Positions 7,693-15,459 of a DNA stretch of 19,660 nt are shown one piece after another. The stretch is taken from positions 1 through 19,660 of the forward strand of contig JASEFB010000030.1 of assembly GCA_030019325.1 (NCBI GenBank), given 5' to 3'. The notes beneath the pieces are model-generated. The model was not told the DNA's origin. It saw only the letters and a list, made by a program, of their open reading frames with translations, and did no database searches. The stretch is from an archaeon (lineage in GTDB: Archaea; Halobacteriota; Syntropharchaeia; Alkanophagales; Methanospirareceae). The position numbers and the translations under genes are program-made. The stretch's first letter is position 1. Every line of letters begins with the position of its first letter.

Positions 7693-8834
7693 AAAAAGGG
7701 CGGGCTCTCAAAAAGGCATCTTCTCATTTTATTGTATCTTTCAGTATTTCTCGGACCTTTTGGGGGAAATACGGTACTCGCGTTGATCCCTTCACTTGAA
7801 CGATTCTTTGACGTCGATATCACGTTTATAGCAGCATCTATAACGCTCTACATGATCCCCTTTGCCTTCTTTCAACTCTTTTCCGGTGCTCTCTCTGATA
7901 TTTATGGGAGAAAGCGTGTCATTCTTTTTGGATTCCTTACCTTTTCTCTTGCCTCGCTCTTATGTGCAGCCTCGACTAACATCGGATTATTCCTGGGTGC
8001 ACGGGTATTACAAGGGCTGGGAGCGCATTTATAGCTCCCGTCATCATGGCGATCATCGGCGATCTCTTTCCATACAAAGAACGGGGGAGGGTAATGGGCG
8101 GATATAGTTTATCAACAACAGCGGGAATCGCATTGGGTCCATTAGTTGGTGGATTTTTTGCTTTAATCGATTGGAGACTTGTATTCCTGATGTTATTCAC
8201 CCTTTCCGGAGTGCTTGGCTCGGTTTATCTCTTCTCTTTTGATGCGCCAAAGAGTGAAGGCGAATTGAAGGATGTTTTAGGGAAGATAAGTGGTGTACTT
8301 AAAAATCAAGCTGTTTTACTGCTTTGTATGATTGGACTTCTCCTCTTCTTTGGAAATATCGCAACGATGACCTTCTTAGCAGATACACTGAAAGTATCGG
8401 TGAGCGAGGATAAGATCGGTATTTTGCTCTCTACCTTTGGATGGCTTGGGATTCCGACAGCGCTGGCTGCTGGGTATCTCACCGATTTTATCGGGCGAAA
8501 GAAGACATTGCTTGGTGGATTGGTTATCATGCTTACTGCATTTTTGATTTTTACGCAGGTAAATTCGTATTTAGTATTCTTTATCCCCATGGCAATCATG
8601 GGCATCGGAAGTGCGACGATCTTTACCTCGCTTAACACGATGGTCGTTGAATGTGTGCCGGGATCACGAGGTGCTGCTGCTTCCGTATATAACAGCTTCC
8701 GTTTCCTGGGGTACGCGCTATCGCCCATGGCGACCTTACCAGTTTATTTCGTGTACGGTCTCCATGGAATCTTCCTTTTATGTCTGGGGTTCGCCTTGAT
8801 GAACATTTTAATTTCAACGCGTATTCGCGGATAA
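7684..8834 (+). pseudogene. MFS drug/solute transporter interrupted by a one-base frameshift
   Basis: Two adjacent reading frames together make one major facilitator superfamily transporter of about 380 residues with roughly twelve membrane segments. The first (7684-8034) holds segments 1 to about 4 and motif A, GALSDIYGRKRVILFG, and stops just after RVLQGLGA. The second (in frame from about 8025 to 8834) continues with AFIAPVIMAIIGDLFPYKERGR, the usual sequel of that motif, and contains a second motif A, GYLTDFIGRKKTLLGG. One missing base within GCG at 8023-8025 explains everything; adding it restores QGLGAAFIAP. Both parts look well conserved, so this is either a very recent pseudogene or a sequence error. 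It resembles Bcr/CflA-type multidrug efflux pumps. The start, 7684 or 7690, lies inside a palindrome shared with divergent mfnA. Confidence 0.85.
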
Positions 8835-8874
8835 TCGAATTTCAGGAACGTGGCATAGAGCAAAATGTTATTTT

Positions 8875-9717
8875 TTATTTCCCAAACAATTTTGAAAGAA
8901 GCGTCTTTTTCGTCTCACAGAGTTCAAGAAAGAAACAACCATCGCACGGTGCATTCTCTTCCTTCTCTGGGAAAACACCCCCTTTTATCCTTTTCACATG
9001 CTTTAATAGCTGTAACGCAAGTGCTCTATCCCTCTTTTTTATATGCACTTCCCGCACCTCCGCATTTCTTATATATTCCACAAATCCCCTCTGCACCGTT
9101 GTTTCAAACTCCTCCTCGATGAGCAGCGCATAAGCCGCCAACTGCATCCTATCGCTTTTCCATACACCATACTCGGGGCATCTACCCGTTTTGATTAAGC
9201 AGGGTATAATCTCCTCCTCTGTTCTTATCAGCTTGTCCACGCTGCCGCTCATGTTCAACGTTTCCGATACCATTATATGCTCCCTCTCATAGCCATAGTA
9301 CCGCTCTAATTCAGCCAGCGGGGTTTCTTTTTTTATCTTGCTGAGCCATTCGGGGGTTTCTATGCTACAAACAAAATCGGTTTTCACTGCCTTCAAGAAA
9401 TCCTTTTCCACATCTTTCAGTTCCTCTTTATAGATCCATTCAACACCATCCACAATATCCTCAATCACTCGTTTTAGATCTTCCTCACCTCGGTTCTCAC
9501 CCGTTCCGCCTTCATCTTCGCTACCCCAAACTTTATGCATATTGAATCCTAACTCCTTCAGGAGGATATGCTCAATCACGCTTCTTTCTTTTCCCTTTGC
9601 CCGTTTGGGCTGCTCATATCCTCTCGCACTGAAATAAACGAGCCGTGGACAGAGCATATAGTGCGTTAAATCAGAAACTTTACTTAGCGCGGGTATAAAA
9701 TGCTCCTTTTCTTTCAT
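8875..9717 (-). CDS. Cas4-like (DUF83) PD-(D/E)XK nuclease-fold protein with a predicted Fe-S cluster
   Basis: From the ATG at 9717 the product has 280 residues. It has the Cas4/RecB-family layout: one N-terminal cysteine in MLCPRLVYF (C23), motif II GSVDKL with Asp161, a lysine in LIKTG (K176), QLAAY (Q192, Y196), and a C-terminal CDGC-N5-C triad (C258, C261, C267). The four cysteines would hold a [4Fe-4S] cluster as in Cas4 and AddB. The acidic residue expected two before the catalytic lysine is Leu here, so nuclease activity is uncertain; related stand-alone archaeal proteins may share this. No CRISPR array or other cas gene is in the window. It diverges from pcn, hinting at a role in DNA repair or replication. 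The frame stays open up to a TTG at 9867; the ATG at 9750, with a TATA-like ACAATATTGT at 9778-9787, is the alternative start. Confidence 0.8.
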   Translation of the reverse strand: MKEKEHFIPALSKVSDLTHYMLCPRLVYFSARGYEQPKRAKGKERSVIEHILLKELGFNMHKVWGSEDEGGTGENRGEEDLKRVIEDIVDGVEWIYKEELKDVEKDFLKAVKTDFVCSIETPEWLSKIKKETPLAELERYYGYEREHIMVSETLNMSGSVDKLIRTEEEIIPCLIKTGRCPEYGVWKSDRMQLAAYALLIEEEFETTVQRGFVEYIRNAEVREVHIKKRDRALALQLLKHVKRIKGGVFPEKEENAPCDGCFFLELCETKKTLLSKLFGK

Positions 9718-9953
9718 CTTTTCTTCCTTCCTTTGTTTTACATCTCCCATTTTTCCATAACCGCTTCTTTCTAATTGACAATATTGTATGAACTGATTTA
9801 AACGCAGAAAATTGTTATTGGCATCTCCCTTGTTGTGGTATATGTTCTTTTGTATATGACTTTTCAACTACGGGTCGCGATACTCCACCAGGACCTTAAC
9901 CCCAAATGGCGCTTTGTATTCTTGCTTGTGTTGCATTATCTCACACCAAAGAG

Positions 9954-9998
9954 TTTAAATATAGAATAGGTTAATATTATACCACGCCATAGGAGGAG
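9954..9998 (+). promoter_or_regulatory. Promoter and ribosome binding site of pcn
   Basis: TTTAAATAT at 9954-9962 is a near-consensus archaeal TATA box, preceded by a purine-rich possible BRE (CCAAAGAG). It predicts transcription from about 9985. A strong Shine-Dalgarno site, AGGAGGAG, lies at 9991-9998, ten bases before the ATG at 10009. An imperfect palindrome, GGTtAATATTaTACC (9969-9983), lies between TATA and the predicted start site. Confidence 0.65.
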
Positions 9999-10008
9999 AC
10001 GAAGAGAA

Positions 10009-10770
10009 ATGTTTGAGGCTAGGATAGATGCGAGCGTGTTGAGAGAATGTATAGAGTCAATTACAGCAGTAGTGGATGAAGGAAAATTGAGAATAGCGGA
10101 GGATGGTTTAAAACTTCGCGCGGTTGACCCCGCAAACGTGGCAATGGTTTCTTTTGAGTTGCACCGTGATGCTTTTGATGATTTTCGTTTTAAGTCTGAA
10201 TCAGGTGCTGAAGCCACGGCTGCTGCTGAAGTAGGCATAGATTTCGTTAAGTTGCGTGGTATCCTCGAGATAGGAGGCAGAGAGGAGGTCGATTTGAAAC
10301 TGGATGAGCAGGCTCAAAAGTTATTCACCAGGATGGGCAGTCTCGCCTATACTATTTCTTTGCTTGACCCCTCTTCTTTGCGAAAAGAGCCAAAGGTTCC
10401 GGAGCTTGAGTTCCCCGTGCAGGTAATCATCGAGACAGAGGAGTTCAGAAGAACGATACGCGCTGCAGAGAAGATCGGCGATCACATAATGCTCGGTGTA
10501 GATGGCGAGGAGTTCTATATGCAGGTAGAAGGCGAGATGGATAAACTGAGGTTGGGGTTGAGGAAGGAGCAATTAATCCATTTGACACCAGGGACGCTCC
10601 ATTCATTGTACTCGCTGGACTACATCTCGGCAATGAGCAAAGGAATGAGCCATGCCGCGAATATAACGCTCAACCTAGGTAAGGATTATCCCTTACAGGT
10701 AGATTTTGAAGTGGCTGAGGGGAAAGGGAAAGTCAGTTATTTGCTGGCACCACGAATAGAGTCGGAGTAA
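10009..10770 (+). CDS. pcn: DNA polymerase sliding clamp (PCNA)
   Basis: The 253-residue product is a typical archaeal PCNA, the ring that tethers replicative polymerases, Fen1, ligase and other enzymes to DNA. Two clamp repeats are visible: the first opens with MFEARIDASVLRECIESI and has LRAVDPANVAMVSFEL, the second opens around FPVQVIIETEEFRRTIRAAEKI. LDPSSLRKEPKVPEL is the expected interdomain connecting loop, where client PIP motifs dock, and the C-terminal YLLAPRIE matches the usual end. It has a clear TATA box and a strong ribosome binding site. priL follows after 89 bases, so clamp and primase are neighbours. Length and sequence are normal. Confidence 0.98.
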   Translation: MFEARIDASVLRECIESITAVVDEGKLRIAEDGLKLRAVDPANVAMVSFELHRDAFDDFRFKSESGAEATAAAEVGIDFVKLRGILEIGGREEVDLKLDEQAQKLFTRMGSLAYTISLLDPSSLRKEPKVPELEFPVQVIIETEEFRRTIRAAEKIGDHIMLGVDGEEFYMQVEGEMDKLRLGLRKEQLIHLTPGTLHSLYSLDYISAMSKGMSHAANITLNLGKDYPLQVDFEVAEGKGKVSYLLAPRIESE

Positions 10771-10859
10771 GCGAAGATAAAGGCAGAAAGAGTTTTCATG
10801 GGGAATTTGTAGTGGCTTTCTGCTAAAAGTTATTTGATTTTGGATAACCAAGTAATATT

Positions 10860-12074
10860 ATGATGGAGATGCATGCTGGCGCACTGCATATCAGCCTTTA
10901 TCCTTTTCTCGCTGCGGCATCGAACTATGTCAAAGAGTCAGGGGTCACGCTGGACGATTTGATTACCGCTGCTGCGTTTGAACGTGCACGGTTACGAGGT
11001 AAAGAACGGGTACATGAAGCGTTAAAGGAAGGAACGGTTCGAAAGCCGGTTATAATGAGCGATGCCCAAGCAGAGATAGAATTATTATCCTATCCCTTTG
11101 CCCGTATTCTGGTGTCCTGTGTTGGTGATGAGCGTTTGGTGCGTAGATATGCGTTATCAGAGGCGAAATCGGCGTACGAAAAGCTAAAAGAAGATTCCAG
11201 TACGGGTTCCAGTGCGGACACTGATATTATTAATGAGCTGTCACGAGAGTTTGGTATACGAGTAGATTTCGTTCGATTACCGCATGAGCAGGAGCGCGAG
11301 CGGGTTCAGTTGCCGTTCGTTGATTACTTGCGATTCACGTCCACCCTTCGTGATAAGCGCTGGAAGCTGGTGAATCGAAGATTGGAGAAGGGTTGGGTGA
11401 AATTGAGAACGGGTGAATTTCTTCGCATTATCCAGGAAGCGATATACGAACGGATAAAGAGAGACCTACCCTTAGATGTTCCCAAAGCGCTCTGCGAATC
11501 ACTCAGTAGCTATACCGAGGATATAAGACAGGAGCTGGAGGTACTGCGGAAAAAGTACGATGACGGTAGTTTTGAGCCTAGTTCGGGCTTTCGGGTGAGG
11601 GATCCACGCTGTTTTCCTCCTTGTATAACTGCTATTCTGAGTAATTTGAGAGATGGCGTCAATGTTCCGCACAGCGCACGATTTGCGGTTACCGCTTTTT
11701 TGCTGAATATCGGGCTAACCGGGGATGAGATCATAGAGATTTATAAGAACGCACCGGATTTTGACGAGGAGCGAACGAGGTATCAGGTAGAGCACATTGC
11801 GGGGGATAAGGGCAGTGTGCGGTATACCGCGCCGTCTTGTGACACAATGCGCACGTATGGCAACTGTGTTAAGCCCTTACTGAGCCTTTCAGGCTCGCGG
11901 GAACGCGGGCAGAGCCCGCGATTGCGGGGTCGTGGGGCAGAGCCCCACAGTGATGACGTGTGCGAGAAGATTACGCATCCTTTAAGCTACTACAAGCTGA
12001 AGTTAAAGATGAAGAGGAAAGAGGGACAGGAAGGTAAATCAACAAAAAGGGAAACTGCAACCACAAAAGGTTAA
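10860..12074 (+). CDS. priL: DNA primase large subunit PriL, with an inserted segment
   Basis: The 404-residue protein is the regulatory subunit of the archaeal/eukaryotic-type primase, which with PriS makes replication primers. The N-terminal helical domain reads LYPFLAAASNYV and later LPFVDYLRF. The C-terminal domain has the four Fe-S ligands: C255 (FPPC), C327 (APSC), C336 (YGNC) and C368 (VCEKITHPLSYYK). Normally the third and fourth cysteines are close; here about 23 extra residues (341-363), rich in Ser, Gly and Arg, lie between them, encoded by three tandem DNA hairpins. The frame is kept, so the protein may still work. A basic hydrophilic tail follows HPLSYY. The start is ATG at 10860; ATG at 10863 and 10869 are in-frame alternatives. 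PriS is not in the window. DUF4177 follows after nine bases. Confidence 0.95.
   Translation: MMEMHAGALHISLYPFLAAASNYVKESGVTLDDLITAAAFERARLRGKERVHEALKEGTVRKPVIMSDAQAEIELLSYPFARILVSCVGDERLVRRYALSEAKSAYEKLKEDSSTGSSADTDIINELSREFGIRVDFVRLPHEQERERVQLPFVDYLRFTSTLRDKRWKLVNRRLEKGWVKLRTGEFLRIIQEAIYERIKRDLPLDVPKALCESLSSYTEDIRQELEVLRKKYDDGSFEPSSGFRVRDPRCFPPCITAILSNLRDGVNVPHSARFAVTAFLLNIGLTGDEIIEIYKNAPDFDEERTRYQVEHIAGDKGSVRYTAPSCDTMRTYGNCVKPLLSLSGSRERGQSPRLRGRGAEPHSDDVCEKITHPLSYYKLKLKMKRKEGQEGKSTKRETATTKG
11882..11948. repeat. Three tandem palindromic units inserted in the priL coding sequence
   Basis: Three short perfect hairpins follow one another: GAGCCT-TTC-AGGCTC (11882-11896), CGCGGGC-AGA-GCCCGCG (11904-11920) and GTGGGGC-AGA-GCCCCAC (11932-11948). 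The last two share the core GGGCAGAGCCC and start 28 bases apart, so they look like diverged copies of one unit. They are far more GC-rich than the gene around them and fall where PriL proteins normally have only a short linker. This is what a REP-like or Rickettsia-RPE-like mobile palindromic element would look like after landing in frame. No further copy was seen in this window. Confidence 0.75.
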
Positions 12075-12083
12075 AAAAGAAAA

Positions 12084-12269
12084 ATGAAAAAATATAAGGT
12101 GGTGTTTTTCCCCATAGAAGAGGTACAGGTCGAGAACAAGATAGATACTGAGCGAATTGAAGAGACCTTGAACAGGTATGCTGAGAAGGGATGGCGATTG
12201 GGACAGATAGCTTTGTGTGGTCAGCGGGGCTTGATTTGCGTCTTTGAAGAAGAGGAGAAAGAACAATAA
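12084..12269 (+). CDS. Small DUF4177-family protein
   Basis: A 61-residue protein that starts with a beta-strand, MKKYKVVFFPIEE, followed by a helix and the typical YAEKGWRLGQIALCGQRGLICVFE pattern of DUF4177, where the Gly-Trp pair and the final strand ending in VFE are the conserved core. The function of the family is unknown; members are small cytosolic alpha/beta proteins. It begins nine bases after priL and is almost surely on the same transcript. Its stop codon overlaps a seven-base inverted repeat. No ribosome binding site is obvious. Family call is good for so short a protein. Confidence 0.7.
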   Translation: MKKYKVVFFPIEEVQVENKIDTERIEETLNRYAEKGWRLGQIALCGQRGLICVFEEEEKEQ

Positions 12270-12296
12270 CTATTGTTGATGTATTAAATATTATAG
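12262..12296 (+). promoter_or_regulatory. Palindrome and TATA box upstream of the orphan membrane gene
   Basis: AACAATA-AC-TATTGTT (12262-12277) is a perfect seven-base inverted repeat that includes the DUF4177 stop codon. Seven bases on, TTAAATATTATAG (12284-12296) is a good archaeal TATA region, about 26 bases before the ATG at 12316. The palindrome could be an activator or repressor site. It could also be a small hairpin ending the priL transcript, though no T-run follows. Confidence 0.4.
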
Positions 12297-12315
12297 ATAT
12301 GTGCATTTACTTTTT

Positions 12316-12765
12316 ATGTTACCATCATATGAAGAAATGATTTCTTCAAAGTATATTTATTTTTATTATATGCAATTCATGCTAAATGCTTTTTGTTTGA
12401 CTATTGCACTCTCAGTAATATTTTATGATGAAAATACTACTTTTTTACAATACTCTTATCCTGTATTAGTATTTTTATCCGCCTCTAGATTTTTACAGTA
12501 TGCTAATAAAGAATTGCTGAGAGAATTTTTTGGAGTGATTTATGGTTTAGTTATTAGCATAATATTATTACTTTTCATGAAATTAATGAATTTGATTGCT
12601 AAACTCGAGAGTTCTTCGTTGTTGGCACTGCCATTTATTAAGATATCCCTCATCACTGGAGAAGATTTTGTACTAACTTTACTGTTGTCGTTTACAGTAT
12701 GCGCTTTATTATCAATTTTTGAACGATTACAGTTGGTTAAAAAACTTAGATCTAAAATAGTTTAG
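12316..12765 (+). CDS. Orphan AT-rich integral membrane protein, function unknown
   Basis: No family was recognised. From the ATG at 12316 the product has 149 residues; a GTG at 12301 would add five. Hydrophobic segments lie near residues 15-37 (FMLNAFCLTIALSVIF), 43-60 (YPVLVFLSASRFL), 73-95 (GVIYGLVISIILLLFMKLM) and 120-138 (VLTLLLSFTVCALLSIF), followed by a basic tail, so a four-helix membrane protein is likely. The DNA is visibly richer in A and T than every neighbouring gene and uses different codons, which suggests a recent arrival. It has its own TATA box 26 bases before the ATG, which favours that start. Its stop (12763-12765) overlaps by two bases the stop of the convergent phosphorylase gene (12762-12764). 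Confidence 0.6.
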   Translation: MLPSYEEMISSKYIYFYYMQFMLNAFCLTIALSVIFYDENTTFLQYSYPVLVFLSASRFLQYANKELLREFFGVIYGLVISIILLLFMKLMNLIAKLESSSLLALPFIKISLITGEDFVLTLLLSFTVCALLSIFERLQLVKKLRSKIV

Positions 12766-13490
12766 TTATGAAACCCTCCTCCCATGCCTTCTATCACCTT
12801 CAAAAGCACCTTTTCCACATTCTCCCTGCTTTTCGACGCCGCTTCAACGATAGCTTTATAGTCCAATGCTTCCTCGGCGATTATACCATGTGCATAATTA
12901 TCCACCGTGCTTATATTTGCGTATCGAAGCCCTAACTCCGTTGCAAGCGTCGCCTCTGAAGCCATGTTCATTCCCACCACGTCGGCATAATCTTTTATAA
13001 AGTTTATCTCCGCTCTTGTTTCGAGTCGCGGGCCCACAGTCTGGAAATACACGCCTCGTTCGACGATCTCAATGCCCAAACTCCGCGCAGCTCCTATTAT
13101 ACGCTTCCTTAAAGCTTCATCCAAGCCAGGTGTAACATGAACGATTTCATTATCATAAAAGGTGGGTATGCTACACAGACTTATGTAATCGTGAGGAACA
13201 ACCAGGGACTGTGGTGTTATAGTATGCTTTAAACTGCCGACCGACGTAACCCCGATGATCTCCTCTACGCCTAACTCCTTAAATGCCCGGATATTCGCTT
13301 TATAATTCATCCTGTGCGGCGGGATAGTTCTATCCTTACCATGTCGTGGGATGAATATAATCTCCTGGGAATGTACCGTAGCAACGCGAAGGTAAACGGT
13401 GCCATATGGTGTATCCACTGCTCTCTCCTTCGCAGCTTCAACAAGCTTCGTGCCAAATAAACTGGTTCCGCTAATGATGCCGAGTGCCAT
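12762..13490 (-). CDS. MTAP-family nucleoside phosphorylase
   Basis: The 242-residue product belongs to the purine nucleoside / 5'-methylthioadenosine phosphorylase family, which splits nucleosides with phosphate into a base and a sugar 1-phosphate. Seen are the N-terminal phosphate loop GIISGTSLFG (usually GIIGGSG), FIPRHGKDRTIPPHRMNYKANI, GVTSVGSLK, ERGVYFQTVGPRLETRAEI, and the ribose-site region VVGMNMASEATLA. The base-recognition stretch STVDNYAHG differs from the TDYDCW of human MTAP, so the preferred base is uncertain; in related archaea such enzymes act on methylthioinosine or 6-oxopurine nucleosides. It is the last gene of the minus-strand set. A TATA-like AATAAATAAG lies about 90 bases before its ATG, within the 100-base gap after dph2. 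Confidence 0.88.
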   Translation of the reverse strand: MALGIISGTSLFGTKLVEAAKERAVDTPYGTVYLRVATVHSQEIIFIPRHGKDRTIPPHRMNYKANIRAFKELGVEEIIGVTSVGSLKHTITPQSLVVPHDYISLCSIPTFYDNEIVHVTPGLDEALRKRIIGAARSLGIEIVERGVYFQTVGPRLETRAEINFIKDYADVVGMNMASEATLATELGLRYANISTVDNYAHGIIAEEALDYKAIVEAASKSRENVEKVLLKVIEGMGGGFHN

Positions 13491-13590
13491 GGATTAATCT
13501 CACTAAAAAGTTTTTGCTTTCGACTAATAAACCTATTTTTGATAGTCTAACCTGAACTCTCGTTATCCCCACTTTGTTGGGCTTATTTAT

Positions 13591-14562
13591 TCACTGCCAT
13601 ACACCCTCCCAGCTCCGTTCGCCGAGAACCACCTCAAACTCGTTAATAGAAAGAACCGGCTTATTAAAATGGGCAAAATCCTCCGGCAAGCGTGGACATG
13701 CAGTATTCACAAAAGCGTCGACTTTAAAGCCAAGCAAGCTCGCTTCGGTTACCTCCTCCATCGCAATCAAATGAGCATCTAACCCTTTCGCAGCTGCTTT
13801 CCGCTTCAAAGCAAGAGCTTTGCTGAGATTAAACTGACCGCTTTTCATACCGATGATTATCCCAAAGGACTTCGCATCCAGTGCTCGCGCTATCATGCTA
13901 TACCGCTTTTTCCTCAGATCCTCCGGTTCGAATATGCTTATCTGCATGGTGAACGGGTCAGCCGCAATTACTCGCTTCCCGGTATACAGAGCGAGTCCAG
14001 CAGGATGGAAACTACCACTGCCTATAAACAGAATCTCATCGCAAGGAACTATCGCCGAAGAGAAATCACAGCCCAGTACCTGACCGTCGTATTTTACGTT
14101 ATCCGATTTACCTATTACCACCTTCTTTCCAGATTGAGTAAGCACTACTTTTGCGTCGTTCAAGGCATGAACATGCTGCACCGTCGCTACTAATCCCACG
14201 CAGTCCCCTTTTAGTTCAGCTACAGCCTTCTCCACCACAGGCTTGATGTCAACGGTGCTTCTGAGTTCTATAAAAACTACCTTCAAAGGTTTTCTTTCTC
14301 TAAAAGAAAAAGTGTCGGTATGCCCGAAATGGAAAAGAAGATCCACGATTCTCTCCAGTTTCTCATCCACATCGCATGCACCATAGCATGAATTCCCGGA
14401 TAGTATCACCTCCACTCCAGTCTCTTTTGAAATCTCAGCAGCAATATCAGTCGCCACTGTTCTAAGACCCTCGGGGAGCTGCAGTCCAACTCTTCTCGCG
14501 CCTCTTTCTTTTATCAACGCTTTTATCCGCTCAAACTCAAACTCGTATGGTTTCTTCTCCAT
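13591..14562 (-). CDS. dph2: Diphthamide biosynthesis enzyme Dph2
   Basis: The 323-residue protein is archaeal Dph2, a non-classical radical-SAM [4Fe-4S] enzyme that transfers the 3-amino-3-carboxypropyl group of S-adenosylmethionine to a histidine of elongation factor 2, the first step of diphthamide synthesis. The three expected cysteine sites are present: NSCYGACDVD (C59, C63), LGCDFS (C165) and NTACPRLP (C289), closely matching the spacing of the Pyrococcus enzyme. The length is normal. On the minus strand an AT-rich TATA-like stretch at 14630-14617 lies about 60 bases before the ATG, so dph2 may have its own promoter inside the uS2-MEMO-RPA-associated gene set. Diphthamide is the mark ADP-ribosylated by diphtheria toxin in eukaryotes. 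Confidence 0.96.
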   Translation of the reverse strand: MEKKPYEFEFERIKALIKERGARRVGLQLPEGLRTVATDIAAEISKETGVEVILSGNSCYGACDVDEKLERIVDLLFHFGHTDTFSFRERKPLKVVFIELRSTVDIKPVVEKAVAELKGDCVGLVATVQHVHALNDAKVVLTQSGKKVVIGKSDNVKYDGQVLGCDFSSAIVPCDEILFIGSGSFHPAGLALYTGKRVIAADPFTMQISIFEPEDLRKKRYSMIARALDAKSFGIIIGMKSGQFNLSKALALKRKAAAKGLDAHLIAMEEVTEASLLGFKVDAFVNTACPRLPEDFAHFNKPVLSINEFEVVLGERSWEGVWQ

Positions 14563-14648
14563 GGTATTATGGTAAAAATTCCGCCGGGGTTAAAGTGAGC
14601 CTTCTCCGTTCTCCGTTTTTATAAATTTATATTATGGTTAAGGTTAAA

Positions 14649-15428
14649 TCAACACTTAAAAACTCCACTATCAAGCTCGTAGCATCTCTCCTCATGGATA
14701 AGGTTGTCAATTACCTCATCTACCAACTCCTCAGTTAACCCCTTCTTCTTCAACGCTCTCACTAACTCCCCACGTTCCATACCGCTCTTTCCAGCCTTCT
14801 TTACCATTTCTAATATCATCTCCCGTGTCGTTTCATGGTACTGCTGCCACATGCTCTTTACGGCGTTTATTGCTGTGCGCGCTAAGGCATCCAGTTTATC
14901 ATTGTCAATTGCATAATGTTCCAGCGCTTCTTTTAAAATAGCCGTATCCAAAAGCATGCTATCTTGTTTCTTTGAGCGAAGTAGCTCTATCCTCTCTATT
15001 GTCCTCCATGCGGTGTTTATTATCCACCCATTTCGTTCACGTTCCTCTGCTGCTCTCACTTCTTCAGCCAGTATGATAGCACGTTTCCCCATCCCCACGC
15101 CTTCGCGCACACGTACCTCGCCGAGAAAAATGATAAAAGTCCTTTTTTCATCTTCATTTGCATTGATAATCGGTCCTCGTTCGATACCCTTATTGGTATA
15201 GAGATTCAAGGAGGCGGTTGAGTCGTTTATGGTTACCCGGAATACCTTTCCTCTTTTCTCCACTTCTCTTACCTCTCCAACGCCAAAGAGCCTATTACAT
15301 TTTGCACAGGTTGGGGTAACAAGAAACGGCATTCCATCTTCATGTACAAAGAAGTCACTCATCAAAAACTCTTCAAAAAACATCCGACAGGCAGGAACCA
15401 GGGCATGCTTCAGGTTTTTTCGGTGCAT
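14649..15428 (-). CDS. RPA-associated OB-fold protein (COG3390-like)
   Basis: The 259-residue product resembles the euryarchaeal RPA-associated proteins that are usually encoded beside a single-stranded-DNA-binding RPA. It opens with a helix (VPACRMFFEEFLMSDFF), then PFLVTPTCAKCNRLFGVGEVREVEKRGKVFRVTINDSTAS arranged in pieces typical of one OB fold, then a central helical part. The end is a likely winged helix (about residues 208-259: EMVKKAGKSGMERGELVRALKKKG and following). The N-terminal helix matches the family, so the first ATG at 15428 is preferred over Met16 or Met23. A CAKC pair replaces residues that are not cysteine in the haloarchaeal homologues I recall. RPA itself is not in the window. 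The gene sits 31 bases after MEMO and is probably cotranscribed with it. Confidence 0.65.
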   Translation of the reverse strand: MHRKNLKHALVPACRMFFEEFLMSDFFVHEDGMPFLVTPTCAKCNRLFGVGEVREVEKRGKVFRVTINDSTASLNLYTNKGIERGPIINANEDEKRTFIIFLGEVRVREGVGMGKRAIILAEEVRAAEERERNGWIINTAWRTIERIELLRSKKQDSMLLDTAILKEALEHYAIDNDKLDALARTAINAVKSMWQQYHETTREMILEMVKKAGKSGMERGELVRALKKKGLTEELVDEVIDNLIHEERCYELDSGVFKC

Positions 15429-15459
15429 ACTACTAGACGAGTCGAGGATACGTGTAAAA

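Noticed and set aside
8875..9867. CRISPR locus suggested by the Cas4-like gene
   Set aside because: No direct-repeat/spacer array and no other cas gene were seen on either side; the protein is of the stand-alone type.
9868..9936. 22-codon minus-strand frame just upstream of the Cas4-like gene, in the same phase
   Set aside because: It is short, ends in TAG before the next possible start and has no recognised homologue. It could be a remnant of a longer N-terminus, but the proposed start of the gene already fits the family.
10783..10823. Inverted repeat GCAGAAAG ... CTTTCTGC in the pcn-priL gap
   Set aside because: The eight-base arms are perfect, but the loop is 25 bases and no T-run or gene start is well placed next to it, so neither terminator nor operator is supported.
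2782..10828. GCTTTCTGCTAAAA occurs twice, at 2782-2795 and 10815-10828, both in intergenic DNA
   Set aside because: One shared 14-mer is about what chance gives in a window of this size on two strands, and the copies have different orientations relative to the adjoining genes.
14603..14617. Two adjacent copies of TTCTCCG upstream of dph2
   Set aside because: Only two short copies; too little to call a repeat or a binding site.
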